From Bacillus sp. ISL-7 (GTDB lineage: Bacteria; Bacillota; Bacilli; Bacillales_B; DSM-18226), in the NCBI RefSeq assembly GCF_018613065.1, contig NZ_JAGGQW010000056.1, forward strand, positions 62,001 to 126,000: a DNA stretch of 64,000 bases, in the 5' to 3' direction. This document shows, piece after piece, positions 34,941 through 44,489 of this stretch. Position 1 is the first letter of the stretch. Each line of letters opens with the position of its first letter. The notes beneath the pieces are model-generated. The model ran no database searches, was not told where the DNA came from, and was given only the letters and a program-made list of their open reading frames with translations. Position numbers and translations under genes: made by a program.

Positions 34941-35498
34941 TTGTTTCTGACAAAAAATCGTCTGTCGTCCATCATGTTCATTTTCCTCATAAAAAAGAAC
35001 TTTCCAATCACTAAACTCAGCCAATAATTCTCCAGGTAGCAGTTTATATTGGTCGGATACTCCCTGACTCTCTTTTTTTGGAGACTTATAAAAGGTTTCC
35101 ATAAAGAAATATCCATTGTCTTTAACGATTGATTTAACCAGCGGAAATAGTGATCGATCAAGATAATACGTGATGACAATCAAACTAAAAGAACTATTAT
35201 TCAAATTAAGGTGGGTCATATCCGTCAGATCGCACAAACGAGGAAAAATAGCGAGCTTTTGCTTTCCTGCTATTTCCTCGAGATAGTTGACAGCTACATC
35301 TGATATATCAATCGCTTGTACTTGAAAATTTAATCGTGCCAGAAACAGACTGTTTCCACCAAGCCCACATGCAAGATCGAGCGCAGACCCGCCGGTTAAA
35401 TAAGGTGACAGGATTGCTAATCTCTCATTCGGCATTGGTGCTTCCAATTGATTTATACGTTCTTTATATTTGCTATTCCATTTATTTTTCGGATTCAT
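34929..35498 (-). CDS. Class I SAM-dependent methyltransferase (TehB-like)
   Basis: 189 residues. Motif I is ALDLACGLGGNSLFLA, the acidic residue of motif II lies in VQAIDISDVAV, and the post-motif region FSLIVITYYLDRSLF carries a conserved loop. Small stand-alone methyltransferases of this type include tellurite-resistance TehB; the substrate is not predictable. The final residues, KQKSV, come from sequence belonging to the dispersed repeat, so the original C terminus may have been altered. Confidence 0.8.
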   Translation of the reverse strand: MNPKNKWNSKYKERINQLEAPMPNERLAILSPYLTGGSALDLACGLGGNSLFLARLNFQVQAIDISDVAVNYLEEIAGKQKLAIFPRLCDLTDMTHLNLNNSSFSLIVITYYLDRSLFPLVKSIVKDNGYFFMETFYKSPKKESQGVSDQYKLLPGELLAEFSDWKVLFYEENEHDGRQTIFCQKQKSV

Positions 35499-35728
35499 TT
35501 GGAACTCCTTAACTGTGACTGTAATAATTCGAGTTAGCAGTGATCAATAAGTCAAAAGTGGATGGTCAAATTTTTTGTTAATTGGATGGTTATTTTTTAT
35601 ATCATAAACCTTAATATAAGAATCATACATTGAAACTTTAATGAAAAGTCCATAATTTTGGCAAAAAATTATTTATTATTAAATAATTCAGTTTCTTTCG
35701 ATTATTAATCTTAGTGAGGATGAAACAT

Positions 35729-35920
35729 ATGAAGTTTGGTATGGCTCTTATTATTATCATTTTAGTAGCTGCCCTGATTGGTACACTTGCGCTAACAGGA
35801 AAACCTGATGAGGACTATAAAGGTTCAACAAAACAAAACACAGTACGGTTGACGGCTATTTATGTAATTGTCATCTTAGGTGCAATCGGAGGATTGGCTT
35901 GGTATATTGCGATGAACTAA
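35729..35920 (+). CDS. Small two-span membrane protein
   Basis: 63 residues: a first span (MALIIIILVAALIGTLAL), a charged loop TGKPDEDYKGSTKQ, and a second span (AIYVIVILGAIGGLAWYI). ATG 35729 has GAGG 9 bases upstream. No family recognised. Confidence 0.6.
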   Translation: MKFGMALIIIILVAALIGTLALTGKPDEDYKGSTKQNTVRLTAIYVIVILGAIGGLAWYIAMN

Positions 35921-36047
35921 ACATTTATGAGTATCCCCATAGCTGAAGCTAGGGTTTTTACGCTGCTTTTTGATAACTTTTCCTTTAATAATGATTAATA
36001 AATCTATGGCATTTGCACATATTAACCAAAAAAAGGTGTGATTGCCG

Positions 36048-36329
36048 ATGGATTTTCCCACTATTAAAACGAATTTTTGGGATGCAATATTTGCAATTCC
36101 AATCATTATACTGTTAACTCAACTAATTAAGGTTTTTTTCAAAATACCGAAATGGTTTGTACCGACGATTGCACTTATTTTTGGCCTGGGAATCTCAATT
36201 TTTATTAGTCACAAGCACAACACCCTTGGCGGAATATTTATGGGTTGGTTTTATGGATATGCAGCGATCGGAACATATGCTTCATTAAAAACAAATATTA
36301 TTGCTTTCAGAAATAAACAAAGGAAATAG
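36048..36329 (+). CDS. Holin-like small membrane protein
   Basis: 93 residues with two or three spans, starting WDAIFAIPIIILLTQLIKVF. The central KIPKWFVPTIALIFGLGISI and the later GGIFMGWFYGYAAIGTYASLK resemble phage holins of the A118 type. There are no lysin or tail genes nearby, so it is an isolated phage-derived or holin-like gene. ATG 36048, with AAAGGTG about 10 bases upstream; TTG 36042 is possible. Confidence 0.55.
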   Translation: MDFPTIKTNFWDAIFAIPIIILLTQLIKVFFKIPKWFVPTIALIFGLGISIFISHKHNTLGGIFMGWFYGYAAIGTYASLKTNIIAFRNKQRK

Positions 36330-36510
36330 TAAAATCGCTTATCTCACCATTAAAAAAGCACTTTAGGCTTCTCCCACTTCAATTATTATCTTTCTCCATT
36401 TCTCATGACATCTTTAGGCCTTAATGAAACAAGCACATTAATACTAAAAAAGTGCACTATAAAGTATAATAATGTATGTAAATTAGACATCTAAAGAAGG
36501 AGCATCTTTC

Positions 36511-37191
36511 ATGGGTTTTATTGTTTATTTTGTTCTAATTATGATCATTCCACTATTAGTGCAAATGTACTTGAGAAATACTTATTCTAAATTTTTAAAA
36601 GTAGGAGCTTCCTCGGGTTTAACTGGAGCCCAGGCGGCTAGAAGAATCTTGGATCAAAATGGTTTGTATGATGTGTCAGTCGAACAAGTGTCTGGTCATT
36701 TATCAGATCACTATGATCCAAAAAGTAGAAGTGTTAGACTTTCCTCCACTAATTACAATGGTACTTCGATTGCATCGATTTCAGTTGCGATTCACGAGGT
36801 GGGTCACTGTTTACAGCAAAGGGACCGATATGTACCTTTACGCGTGAGACATGCATTAGTGCCTGTGGCTAATATCGGCTCTAATTTTTCATTTATCTTA
36901 ATTTTAATAGGGTTACTTCTTTCTTCAGCCAATCTTTTATTACTAGGAATCATCGCAATGGCTGCGGCCGTGCTATTTCAGGTTATTACATTACCGGTGG
37001 AATTCAATGCAAGTTCAAGAGCACTGAATGTAATGATTGGTTCTGGTTTGATTAGAAATGAAGAAGAGTATCGGGCGAGGAAAGTACTAAATGCTGCGGC
37101 ATTAACATATGTGGCTGCGACTGTAGTAGCTGTAGCTGAATTACTTCGTTTTGTTCTAATGTTTACAGGTATGCGGAATGATGAGGACTAA
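36511..37191 (+). CDS. yugP: Zinc metallopeptidase YugP-type membrane protein
   Basis: 226 residues. The N-terminal span VYFVLIMIIPLLVQMYL is followed by the cytosolic helical region, then the zinc site SVAIHEVGHCLQQRD (HExxH with Val). Two more spans and the downstream PVEFNASSRAL motif, holding the third ligand region, follow. It matches the neutral zinc metallopeptidase family typified by B. subtilis YugP; substrate unknown. Ribosome site AAGGAG. Followed by a hairpin and a terminator. Confidence 0.87.
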   Translation: MGFIVYFVLIMIIPLLVQMYLRNTYSKFLKVGASSGLTGAQAARRILDQNGLYDVSVEQVSGHLSDHYDPKSRSVRLSSTNYNGTSIASISVAIHEVGHCLQQRDRYVPLRVRHALVPVANIGSNFSFILILIGLLLSSANLLLLGIIAMAAAVLFQVITLPVEFNASSRALNVMIGSGLIRNEEEYRARKVLNAAALTYVAATVVAVAELLRFVLMFTGMRNDED

Positions 37192-37279
37192 TAAGATAAT
37201 TGATGTTGTGGATAGTCCTAGTAAATTTTAATCAAGCTTATAGTATCGCTTGTCCTATCTCTTGCATACAATATACTAA

Positions 37280-37302
37280 GACGAAAGGAAGCACCTTTCG
37301 TC
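37280..37302. promoter_or_regulatory. Perfect 9-base inverted repeat
   Basis: GACGAAAGG-AAGCA-CCTTTCGTC just before the yugP terminator. No T-run, so it could be a binding site or part of a double hairpin. Confidence 0.4.
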
Positions 37303-37308
37303 ACCTTA

Positions 37309-37337
37309 GATTGACTATTTTTAGTCAGTCTTTTTTT
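37309..37337 (+). terminator. Terminator of yugP
   Basis: GATTGACTA-TTTT-TAGTCAGTC followed by TTTTTTT. Confidence 0.75.
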
Positions 37338-37591
37338 AGGTCTGCTACCCCAAAAAAATAAATGATTTTTTTTCTAAGCCTAAAAAGAGTTAGTTTACAT
37401 AATATTATTACAGTAATCATGAATTGAATATTTCTAGCCAACACAATTTTTATATATATACCCATCTGATAATATTACCTATTGCATTTTAAAATGTATA
37501 AGTGTTGCTTTTATAGGTTTTTTATGCAATATGTTATACTGTGCAGTATACCTGCGTAACAAAGCAAGATTGCATTGTAGGAGTGTGTTAT

Positions 37592-38371
37592 ATGAATTAC
37601 AAGGTTGTCATCTTAGATATTGACGGAACGATCGTCCCGCATGGAAAAACGCTAAGTCCTGCCACAAAGGATGCGATTCAGCGGTTACGAGAGAAAAAAA
37701 TAAACGTGGTTATAGCAACGGGGAGAGCTCCCTATTTTTCAGAGTCCATCCTTTCGGAAACTGGGGTAGACTCGATGGTCTTTTTTAATGGATCGTATGC
37801 CTATCATGAAGGAAAAGAAATATACAAGAATGCGATTGAAAAACATGTTTTAGAGAGAGTACATCTTTTGTCCAATGATTATCAACATCCACTGACTTTT
37901 TTGGGAGTTACGAGCTTTAAAGCTACCGATCTAAGCCATCCATTCGTCGTGGAAGCGTACCAACATGATCCGTGGAAGCCCGAACTTGCCCCACCTCAAT
38001 TTTGGACAGAACAGGATATTTATCAAATGTTCCTTCATTGTGACGTGGAGGAAGAGGCTTCTTATCAAACAAAGATTCCGGAATTAGATTTCAGAAGATG
38101 GAGTTCAGGAGCAAGAACCTGTGACGTGAATTTGTCCAATTCCAATAAAGCAGTTGGTTTGACTAAATTGTTGGAAAGGTTCGGCATTGCACCTGATGAA
38201 GCTGTTGCCTTTGGCGATGGTTTAAATGATATGGAAATGCTGTCATTGGTCGGAATGGGAGTAGCCATGGGAAATGCTCGTGATGAATTGAAACAAGTAG
38301 CCGATATGGTCACACTCTCCGCAGAAGAAGACGGAGTTCGCTACGGATTAAAGCGCCTCGGTTTAATTTAA
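37592..38371 (+). CDS. HAD-superfamily hydrolase, Cof type (IIB)
   Basis: 259 residues from ATG 37592 (GTAGGAG upstream). The nucleophile motif VVILDIDGTIV, the second motif VVIATGRAP, the Lys region and VAFGDGLNDMEMLSLVG are all present. Cof-type enzymes dephosphorylate sugar phosphates, flavin or pyridoxal phosphates with Mg in the cytosol. Substrate unknown. Single gene with its own terminator. Confidence 0.87.
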   Translation: MNYKVVILDIDGTIVPHGKTLSPATKDAIQRLREKKINVVIATGRAPYFSESILSETGVDSMVFFNGSYAYHEGKEIYKNAIEKHVLERVHLLSNDYQHPLTFLGVTSFKATDLSHPFVVEAYQHDPWKPELAPPQFWTEQDIYQMFLHCDVEEEASYQTKIPELDFRRWSSGARTCDVNLSNSNKAVGLTKLLERFGIAPDEAVAFGDGLNDMEMLSLVGMGVAMGNARDELKQVADMVTLSAEEDGVRYGLKRLGLI

Positions 38372-38387
38372 TCGTCGTGTTTTTAAA

Positions 38388-38426
38388 AAATGGCTCAGTT
38401 CACTGTTCTGAGCCATTCCTTATTTT
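38388..38426 (+). terminator. Terminator of the HAD gene
   Basis: AATGGCTCAG-TTCACTGTT-CTGAGCCATT then CCTTATTTT. Confidence 0.8.
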
Positions 38427-38543
38427 AATCTTTTAAAGCTTAATGAACTAAAGCTCTTGCACTCTTATGTTGAAGAAGGATTTTTCATTGTGTATCGTAC
38501 CAAGTAATGATCATATTAGGTTAAATCTAGTTGTCTATTTACT

Positions 38544-39359
38544 TTAGAGGCTAGGTTTAGTACCGATGATCACCGTGGCGTCCAATTCATCATTTCTGGC
38601 TACTTTAGGGATAAGCCCCATACTAGAAAAAATTTCAAAGGTTTGGTATGCCTGCTGTTCGCTCGTTTCTAACAAAAGGTGCCCTCCCGGAGCTAACCAG
38701 AGAGGTGCCTCTTTCGCTACCATACGCTGTAGGTCAAGTCCGTCCTTCCCTCCGTCAAGGGCCAGTTTTGGTTCATACAGGCGAGCCTCCCGGGGAAGCA
38801 GCTTGATCGCCTCGGTAGGTACGTAAGGAGCATTAGCAACTACGATGTTCACACGGCCTTGAAGGGAGTGGGGTAGGGCTGTAAACAAGTCCCCTTGAAA
38901 AACGTGGCCACCAAAAGCTGTTATGTTGCCGCCAGCACAGCTTACTGCAGCGGGGTCGAGGTCAACAGAGTACAAGGCTACCCGTCCTAAAGTTGCTGCA
39001 AGAGCTGCACCTACAGCTCCTGACCCGCAACACATATCAACAACGATATCCCCTAAACAAGTTAGGGTTTCTGCCTGACGGACAAGAAACTCTGTTCGTT
39101 TGCGAGGCACGAAGACCTCAGAGTCTATCTTTATCCTCAGACCACAGAACTCTGTGTACCCAATGACGTGTTCAAGAGGTATCCCCTCGGTTCGCATTTC
39201 GACCATTTTCATAAGGTCATCCAATGTCGGTGCTTCAGATATAAGTAGCAGTGCCTCTTCTTCTGCAAAAACACTACCAGAAGTCCGAAGCTTATGGATG
39301 ATAATTTCTTCAGTTTGGTCATCCATATAAAATTTAATTTGCTTTACTATTGATACCAC
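38544..39359 (-). CDS. PrmC-related putative protein-glutamine methyltransferase
   Basis: 271 residues. IGYTEFCGLRI and EVFVPRKRTEFLV match the PrmC N-terminal hinge; motif I is VVDMCCGSGAVGAALA. The catalytic NPPY is NAPY (VVANAPYVPTEA), as in the PrmC-related subgroup of unknown substrate; the housekeeping PrmC has NPPY. It therefore probably methylates something other than RF1/RF2, possibly a small molecule or another protein. The GC content is visibly higher than in neighbours (33 of 60 in the line from 38941), suggesting transfer. The start is probably GTG 39359. Confidence 0.8.
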   Translation of the reverse strand: MVSIVKQIKFYMDDQTEEIIIHKLRTSGSVFAEEEALLLISEAPTLDDLMKMVEMRTEGIPLEHVIGYTEFCGLRIKIDSEVFVPRKRTEFLVRQAETLTCLGDIVVDMCCGSGAVGAALAATLGRVALYSVDLDPAAVSCAGGNITAFGGHVFQGDLFTALPHSLQGRVNIVVANAPYVPTEAIKLLPREARLYEPKLALDGGKDGLDLQRMVAKEAPLWLAPGGHLLLETSEQQAYQTFEIFSSMGLIPKVARNDELDATVIIGTKPSL

Positions 39360-39388
39360 CCAATCTTTCCTTATAAGTTGGCTTTTAT

Positions 39389-39526
39389 TTATTCCTTTAA
39401 ATTCGCAAGAATCTGGAAAATCTGTCCTCTATGATGTGATTCGTGTTCAATGAGATGGTAGATAATCCACTCAGGTGTTACATCGTATTGATTATGAATC
39501 CTCGGTTTACATTTTTCTCCTCTCTT
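39389..39526 (-). pseudogene. C-terminal remnant of a DinB/YfiT-type protein
   Basis: A 45-codon open frame without a start holds NQYDVTPEWIIYHLIEHE and SHHRGQIFQIL, the conserved C-terminal helix of DinB-family metalloenzymes with the HxxxH ligands. The N-terminal two thirds are missing and a TAA precedes it in frame. Confidence 0.65.
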
Positions 39527-39603
39527 TTAATTCATATATTCTCTGTGAAAGTTAATGTTCCTTCTTAAACTAACGGAACAAGGCTTAAGTTTCACAATCT
39601 ATT

Positions 39604-39643
39604 AATAAAAAATAACCATCAAATTAACTTACAATTTGATGGT
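39604..39643 (-). terminator. Terminator of the aldo/keto reductase gene
   Basis: Minus strand ACCATCAAATT...AATTTGATGGT followed by TATTTTTTATT. Confidence 0.7.
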
Positions 39644-39749
39644 CATTTTACATTACATTTTTAATGTTTTATGAGAGTTAACTGAACCTGTTATGGATTT
39701 ACACCTTTCTTTCCACCTATGCTACTCCCAAATATCTACCTTTTTCTAA

Positions 39750-40736
39750 TTACAAATTAACGCCTTTCATACCAGCTTCATGGTAACGTTCTCCGGCTGC
39801 AACACCCCGAGGAGCAACTTCGTTTATACGTGCTAAGTCAGTTTCTGTTAATGATACATCAAGTGCACCAACATTTTCCTCTAAGTATTGGACTCTCTTC
39901 GTGCCTGGGATTGGAACAATGTCATTTCCTTGAGCTAGCAGCCAGGCAAGGGCAAGCTGGGAAGGCTGGCTGGCTTTTTCCCGTGCTATTTCGTTAATTT
40001 TATTGACCAGTTCCAAATTTTTCTGGAAGTTTTCTCCTTGGAATCGAGGAGAAAAGCGGCGATAATCATCGGCTGCTAAGTCTTCAAATTTCTGAATCTG
40101 CCCTGTTAGAAATCCTCTTCCTAATGGACTGTAAGGGACAAAACCGATTCCCAGTTCCCGGCAAGTGGGCAGAATATCATCTTCGACGTCACGGCTCCAA
40201 AGGGAATACTCGGTCTGAACAGCGGTAATCGGATGAATAGCAAATGCACGTCTAATAGTTTGGGCGGCTGCTTCTGACATACCTAAAAAGCGCACTTTCC
40301 CTTCCCTAACTAAATCCGCCATGGCGCCGATTGTTTCTTCAATTGGTGTGTTTGGGTCGACTCGATGTTGGTAGAATAGATCGATATGATCCACACCTAA
40401 GCGGCGAAGGCTAGCTTCACAGGCTTCTTTGACATATTCAGGGCGGCCATTTATTCCCAGAAAAGCTCCATCTTCAGATCTTACATTTCCAAATTTAGTG
40501 GCAACAACCACTTGATTCCGACGACCTTTAATTGCCCGTCCGAGTAATTCTTCATTTTTACCTACGCCATACATATCAGCTGTGTCGAGAAGCGTAATCC
40601 CCATTTCAATGGCACAATGGATTGTTTTAATAGACTCGTCGTCATCTCTCCCACTGTAAAAATCCGACATCCCCATACAGCCTAGTCCAAGCGCCGATAC
40701 TTCCAGCCCAGTTTTACCTAATATTCTTTTTTGCAT
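39750..40736 (-). CDS. Aldo/keto reductase
   Basis: 328 residues from ATG 40736. Family signature [21 protein letters not shown] with catalytic Asp/Tyr, VVVATKFG with Lys, and [11 protein letters not shown] with His. The C-terminal [15 protein letters not shown] binds the NADPH phosphate. It is close to the YajO/IolS-like reductases that act on aldehydes and quinones. It is a single gene, with a three-copy tandem repeat upstream. Confidence 0.9.
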   Translation of the reverse strand: MQKRILGKTGLEVSALGLGCMGMSDFYSGRDDDESIKTIHCAIEMGITLLDTADMYGVGKNEELLGRAIKGRRNQVVVATKFGNVRSEDGAFLGINGRPEYVKEACEASLRRLGVDHIDLFYQHRVDPNTPIEETIGAMADLVREGKVRFLGMSEAAAQTIRRAFAIHPITAVQTEYSLWSRDVEDDILPTCRELGIGFVPYSPLGRGFLTGQIQKFEDLAADDYRRFSPRFQGENFQKNLELVNKINEIAREKASQPSQLALAWLLAQGNDIVPIPGTKRVQYLEENVGALDVSLTETDLARINEVAPRGVAAGERYHEAGMKGVNL

Positions 40737-40834
40737 TCCAACACACCTTCCTTCATGTCGTTCCGTATTAAGAACATTATAATACGCCAATTACATTGAG
40801 TAAATGAGTTAAAGATACTAGTGAATATAGAAAA

Positions 40835-40985
40835 GTGGCTCTATTATACCTATACCCGATAAACTAACTGACTTCGGTAAAATAAACTGGCTCTTTCTTA
40901 CTCTATCCCGATAAATTATCTAACTTCGGTGAGATAAAGCACCTCTTTCTTACCCTAACCCAATAAATTATCTGACATCAGTAGT
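40835..40985. repeat. Tandem array of three 52-base units
   Basis: Units run from GGCTCT...CCCGATAAA to ...CTTCGGTAAAATAAA. The CTCT anchor lies at 40839, 40891 and 40943, exactly 52 bases apart, and similarity decays in unit 3. It fills most of the 342-base gap 40737-41078 between the reductase and cysteine desulfurase genes. No gene is seen there. Confidence 0.85.
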
Positions 40986-41036
40986 ATAGAGCGATTCTAA
41001 AAGCTTATGTAAAGATAGGAACCTTTAATCCCAGAG

Positions 41037-41065
41037 AAAAAAGACTAACTGCCAATAGTTAGTCC
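41037..41065 (-). terminator. Terminator of the cysteine desulfurase gene
   Basis: Minus strand GACTAACT-ATTGGC-AGTTAGTC then TTTTTT. Confidence 0.85.
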
Positions 41066-41078
41066 CTGACCGAAGAAA

Positions 41079-42194
41079 TTAATAGATTCTTTTTAACGAT
41101 TCCATCACTTGATCTATCTCATCTTTCGCCGTATATCGGCCTAAGCTAAAGCGGATCGCACCCATGCCCACCTCTTTAGGAACATCCATCTCTTTTAATA
41201 CCGGAGATAATTCAATGCTGCCGGCATGACAGGCTGATCCAGTTGAAGCCGCTAAATATGGGATGGCTGACAACAAGTCTTGACCAATTTTTCTTACAAA
41301 ACTTACATTTAAAGTATTGGGCAGACGTTCCTCTGGGTGTCCATTCAATACTACCTGGTCTCCAAATGCATCCTGTAATTGCTGCCAAAAATAGTCGGTC
41401 AAATCTTTTATGCCACGATTCCCTTCCTGTTGTTTAGCAATTTCACAAGCCGTTCCTAATCCCACTGCTAGTAAAGTATTTTCTGTGCCAGCACGCAGGC
41501 CAAACTCATGCCCAGCCCCATGTATGAGTGGTTCCAATTCGATTCCCTCTCGTATAAAGAGTGCTCCAATTCCTTTCGGAGCATAGAGTTTATGGCCGGC
41601 AATCGTGAGCATATCTACCTTCAAATCATTCACATTTACCGGGACTTTTCCAACCGATTGAGAAGCATCCGTATGAAAAGCTATCCCATGCTCTTTAGCT
41701 ATATCACCGATCGCTTGGATTGGCTGTAAGGTACCTGTTTCATTATTGGAATGCATAAACGAAATCAGGATCGTTTCCTTGGTAATCGCCTTTTCTATTT
41801 CTTCTAGTGTAACTTTCCCGGTCCCATCCACGTCTACATATGTGACCTTTGCCCCAATTTGTTCGAGGAATTTGCAAGGATTCATAATTGCAGGATGTTC
41901 AATTTTAGAAGTAATGATATGGTTTCCTTTATGCCGATTTTTAAAATAAAAACCTTTTAATGCAAGGTTATTGGCTTCGCTGCCCCCACTTGTGAAAATA
42001 ATTTCTCTAGGGGAACATCCAATTAACTCAGCAACCTGTTTTCGGGCACTATGTAATAATTCTTTTACAGGTCTCCCCGCCCAATGTAAGGCGGATGGAT
42101 TCCCATAAAAATCATCTAGCAACGGTTTCATGGCCTCTACTACTTCAGGAGCCATAGGTGTGCTGGCATTGTAATCAAGATAAATTTTTTCCAT
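41079..42194 (-). CDS. Cysteine desulfurase (NifS/IscS family, group II-like)
   Basis: 371 residues. YLDYNASTPM and NNLALKGFY at the N terminus, PLP Lys in LTIAGHKLYAPKG, and the active-site Cys loop ASTGSACHAGSIELSPVL. It takes sulfur from cysteine for thiolation or Fe-S assembly. No IscU/SufU or ThiI/MnmA gene is adjacent; its sequence is nearest to the NifS-like paralogues that stand alone in Bacillus. It starts 35 bases after the amidotransferase gene and may be co-transcribed with it. Confidence 0.88.
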   Translation of the reverse strand: MEKIYLDYNASTPMAPEVVEAMKPLLDDFYGNPSALHWAGRPVKELLHSARKQVAELIGCSPREIIFTSGGSEANNLALKGFYFKNRHKGNHIITSKIEHPAIMNPCKFLEQIGAKVTYVDVDGTGKVTLEEIEKAITKETILISFMHSNNETGTLQPIQAIGDIAKEHGIAFHTDASQSVGKVPVNVNDLKVDMLTIAGHKLYAPKGIGALFIREGIELEPLIHGAGHEFGLRAGTENTLLAVGLGTACEIAKQQEGNRGIKDLTDYFWQQLQDAFGDQVVLNGHPEERLPNTLNVSFVRKIGQDLLSAIPYLAASTGSACHAGSIELSPVLKEMDVPKEVGMGAIRFSLGRYTAKDEIDQVMESLKRIY

Positions 42195-42229
42195 CGATTG
42201 ATTCCTTCCCTTCCACTATAAACCGATGA

Positions 42230-42958
42230 TTAAACCATGACCTTTGCACTGTTTTTAATAAATTCTAAGAACAAATTATTCATCTCAGCGTTTGTACTTG
42301 CCATGGATTCAGGATGCCACTGAACACCCACCGTAAATGTGGTTGGATGGCTATATTCTACTGCTTCAACGATTCCATCGGATGATTGTGCAACGATACG
42401 AAGATCGCTGGCTACCTCACCGATTGCTTGATGATGGAGACTATTAACTCGGATACGATCAGATCCTACTATTTCAAACAATCTACTATTTTTGGAGATG
42501 GTCACCCAATGGGTATCTTGACTTCTATCAATCTTCTGAGAGTGTTGGATTGGTTCATTGACTTGACTCGGGATATCCTGAATTAAGGTTCCTCCCAGAG
42601 CAACATTCAAAATTTGCACACCTCTGCAAATCGCAAGAAGGGGAATATCGTTCTCAAGCGCATATTTAACAATCGCTATCTCTGCCAAGTCCCGCTCTGG
42701 TGTAGTTGGACCTAAGTGGTGATGAGGATCCTGATTAAAAAGTTTAGGATCGACGTCCTCTCCCCCGCTTAGGATAATTCCATCACATAAACCAAGCGTT
42801 TCTAAAGAAATTTCGGGGTTAATATATGGAAGGATAATAGGAATCCCACCATTGGCGACAACACTTTTATGGTAATCATGGTGCACATAAACACCTTCCA
42901 TATAGTCGTTATGTTTAACATAGGCACCCGTTATTCCGATAATTGGTTTTCTGTTCAT
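42230..42958 (-). CDS. Class I glutamine amidotransferase-like (gamma-glutamyl-GABA hydrolase, PuuD type)
   Basis: 242 residues of Peptidase_C26 type. The nucleophile Cys is in LLAICRGVQILNVALGG, the catalytic His/Glu in FTVGVQWHPES, and DGIILSGGEDVDPKLF forms the oxyanion region. Relatives hydrolyse gamma-glutamyl-GABA in putrescine breakdown or other gamma-glutamyl amides. No other putrescine gene is next to it. It is the first gene of a probable two-gene unit with the cysteine desulfurase. Confidence 0.85.
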   Translation of the reverse strand: MNRKPIIGITGAYVKHNDYMEGVYVHHDYHKSVVANGGIPIILPYINPEISLETLGLCDGIILSGGEDVDPKLFNQDPHHHLGPTTPERDLAEIAIVKYALENDIPLLAICRGVQILNVALGGTLIQDIPSQVNEPIQHSQKIDRSQDTHWVTISKNSRLFEIVGSDRIRVNSLHHQAIGEVASDLRIVAQSSDGIVEAVEYSHPTTFTVGVQWHPESMASTNAEMNNLFLEFIKNSAKVMV

Positions 42959-43119
42959 CTTTCTTCCCCCTATGACTTTGACACTAATATTGATATCTTA
43001 ACACAATAATTTTTCAATACAGCTGTGAAAAAATTTACATAATCTTAAAATGTACTTCATATATTAATCTGTATTGTAATTATACAATAATATTAACATG
43101 ATCAAAGGATGGAGATACT

Positions 43120-43257
43120 ATGGAGCATGTTCTTTACAATGGAAAGAAATATATTATCCTTTATACGTATGATTCTGGGTACTGCGAGATTAAAGAAATA
43201 GAAAGTGTTCATAATGTACAATTGGTTCATTTATCAGAATTAAAAAATCTAACTTAA
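43120..43257 (+). CDS. Small hypothetical protein, paralogue of 48286-48444
   Basis: 45 residues: KYIILYTYDSGYCEIKEIES with VQLVHLSEL at the end. GGAG lies before the ATG and a terminator follows. The protein at 48286-48444 shares KxYxLxYxYDSGYCEI and V-LVH-SEL, so this is a genuine small family. Function unknown. Confidence 0.65.
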   Translation: MEHVLYNGKKYIILYTYDSGYCEIKEIESVHNVQLVHLSELKNLT

Positions 43258-43263
43258 AAAGAT

Positions 43264-43300
43264 AAAGCTGGAAAAGGAAAACTCCTTAACCAGCTTTTTT
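43264..43300 (+). terminator. Terminator of the small gene at 43120
   Basis: AAAGCTGG...CCAGCTTTTTT. Confidence 0.75.
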
Positions 43301-43429
43301 CATGCTTAAAAAGTGTGTATGATTTTTTAATTGATTAAATAATTTAAATATTTTATTAAAATTTATTTCGAAATTCGAAAAAGATGTTAAAATCTATTTA
43401 TTAAATTGAAATGGATTGTAGGGGATTGG

Positions 43430-44350
43430 ATGAATAAGAATAAGAAGCTATGGCTGATTTATGGGATGTTATTTTTTGCCACGGCTACATGGGGAAGTGC
43501 ATTTCTTGCTGGTAAAGTCGCCGTAAAAGACTTTGAACCGGCAACCGTTGCTTTTTTACGTTTTTTGGGGGCTGCGATCCTTTTGTTTCCGCTAATGTGG
43601 CTGATGGAAAAAAATCGAAAGAAGCCCACCCTCAAAGATTATGGATTATTTGCCGTTCTTGGATTAACAGGCATTGCAATATATAATATTTGTTTTTTTA
43701 TGGCTACCAAACATGCACCGGTTATTAAGAGTTCCTTATTTATTGCCTCAAACCCAGTACTGATTGTCCTTTTATCAGGATTATTTTTAAAAGAAACAAT
43801 CACCAAAAATCATATGATTGGAATGGTGATTGCCCTAACTGGGGTTACCTTCATTATTACCGATGGTCACCTACTCTCACTTTTCCAATACGGTTTTGAG
43901 ACGGTCGACTTTGTTTTACTAGGTGCAGTAATAAGCTGGGCATTGTACAGTGTGGTTGGTAAAGTCGTTTTAAAAAAATTCAGTGCGGTGGAATCCACCA
44001 CTTATGCGGTTGCATTTGGTACCATATTTTTATTTCCGTTTGCATACGTGGAAACATCCTGGCACGATGTACAAACTGCTAGTGTTTCAACCTGGATCGC
44101 CATTTCACATATGAGCATTTTTGTAACGGTGGTTTCATTTATCATGTACTATTACGGCATAAAAGAGGTTGGTGCTGCGAAGGCTTCTATCTTTATTAAT
44201 GTGATGCCGTTATCAGCTGTCTTGATGGCTACCTTCTTTTTAGGTGAGACCTTTACATTTGCTCAAGGAATAGGTGCCGCCTTTGTTTTAACTGGGGTAT
44301 ATATTGGAACCAACACGAAACTATTTAGAAGAAAATTACAAGCAGCATGA
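43430..44350 (+). CDS. EamA/DMT-family transporter
   Basis: 306 residues with ten predicted spans arranged as two EamA repeats: ATWGSAFLAGKVAVKDFEP in the first and AVISWALYSVVGKVVLKKF in the second. ATG 43430 is used (AGGGGATTGG upstream). Such transporters usually export amino acids or metabolites; the substrate is unknown. Single gene with terminator. Confidence 0.85.
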   Translation: MNKNKKLWLIYGMLFFATATWGSAFLAGKVAVKDFEPATVAFLRFLGAAILLFPLMWLMEKNRKKPTLKDYGLFAVLGLTGIAIYNICFFMATKHAPVIKSSLFIASNPVLIVLLSGLFLKETITKNHMIGMVIALTGVTFIITDGHLLSLFQYGFETVDFVLLGAVISWALYSVVGKVVLKKFSAVESTTYAVAFGTIFLFPFAYVETSWHDVQTASVSTWIAISHMSIFVTVVSFIMYYYGIKEVGAAKASIFINVMPLSAVLMATFFLGETFTFAQGIGAAFVLTGVYIGTNTKLFRRKLQAA

Positions 44351-44360
44351 CTTAAAGGTC

Positions 44361-44400
44361 AAAACGGCAGTGATTTAGCTAATCACCGCCGTTTTCTTTC
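44361..44400 (+). terminator. Terminator of the EamA transporter gene
   Basis: AAAACGGC...TGATT...AATCA...GCCGTTTTCTTTCC. Confidence 0.8.
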
Positions 44401-44489
44401 CTGATGAAATTTAAACCTACTTATCAAAAAGATAAATGCATATTTCTCTACTTTTTTTCAAATTATATGAAAAAAAGGTGGTTATATAA

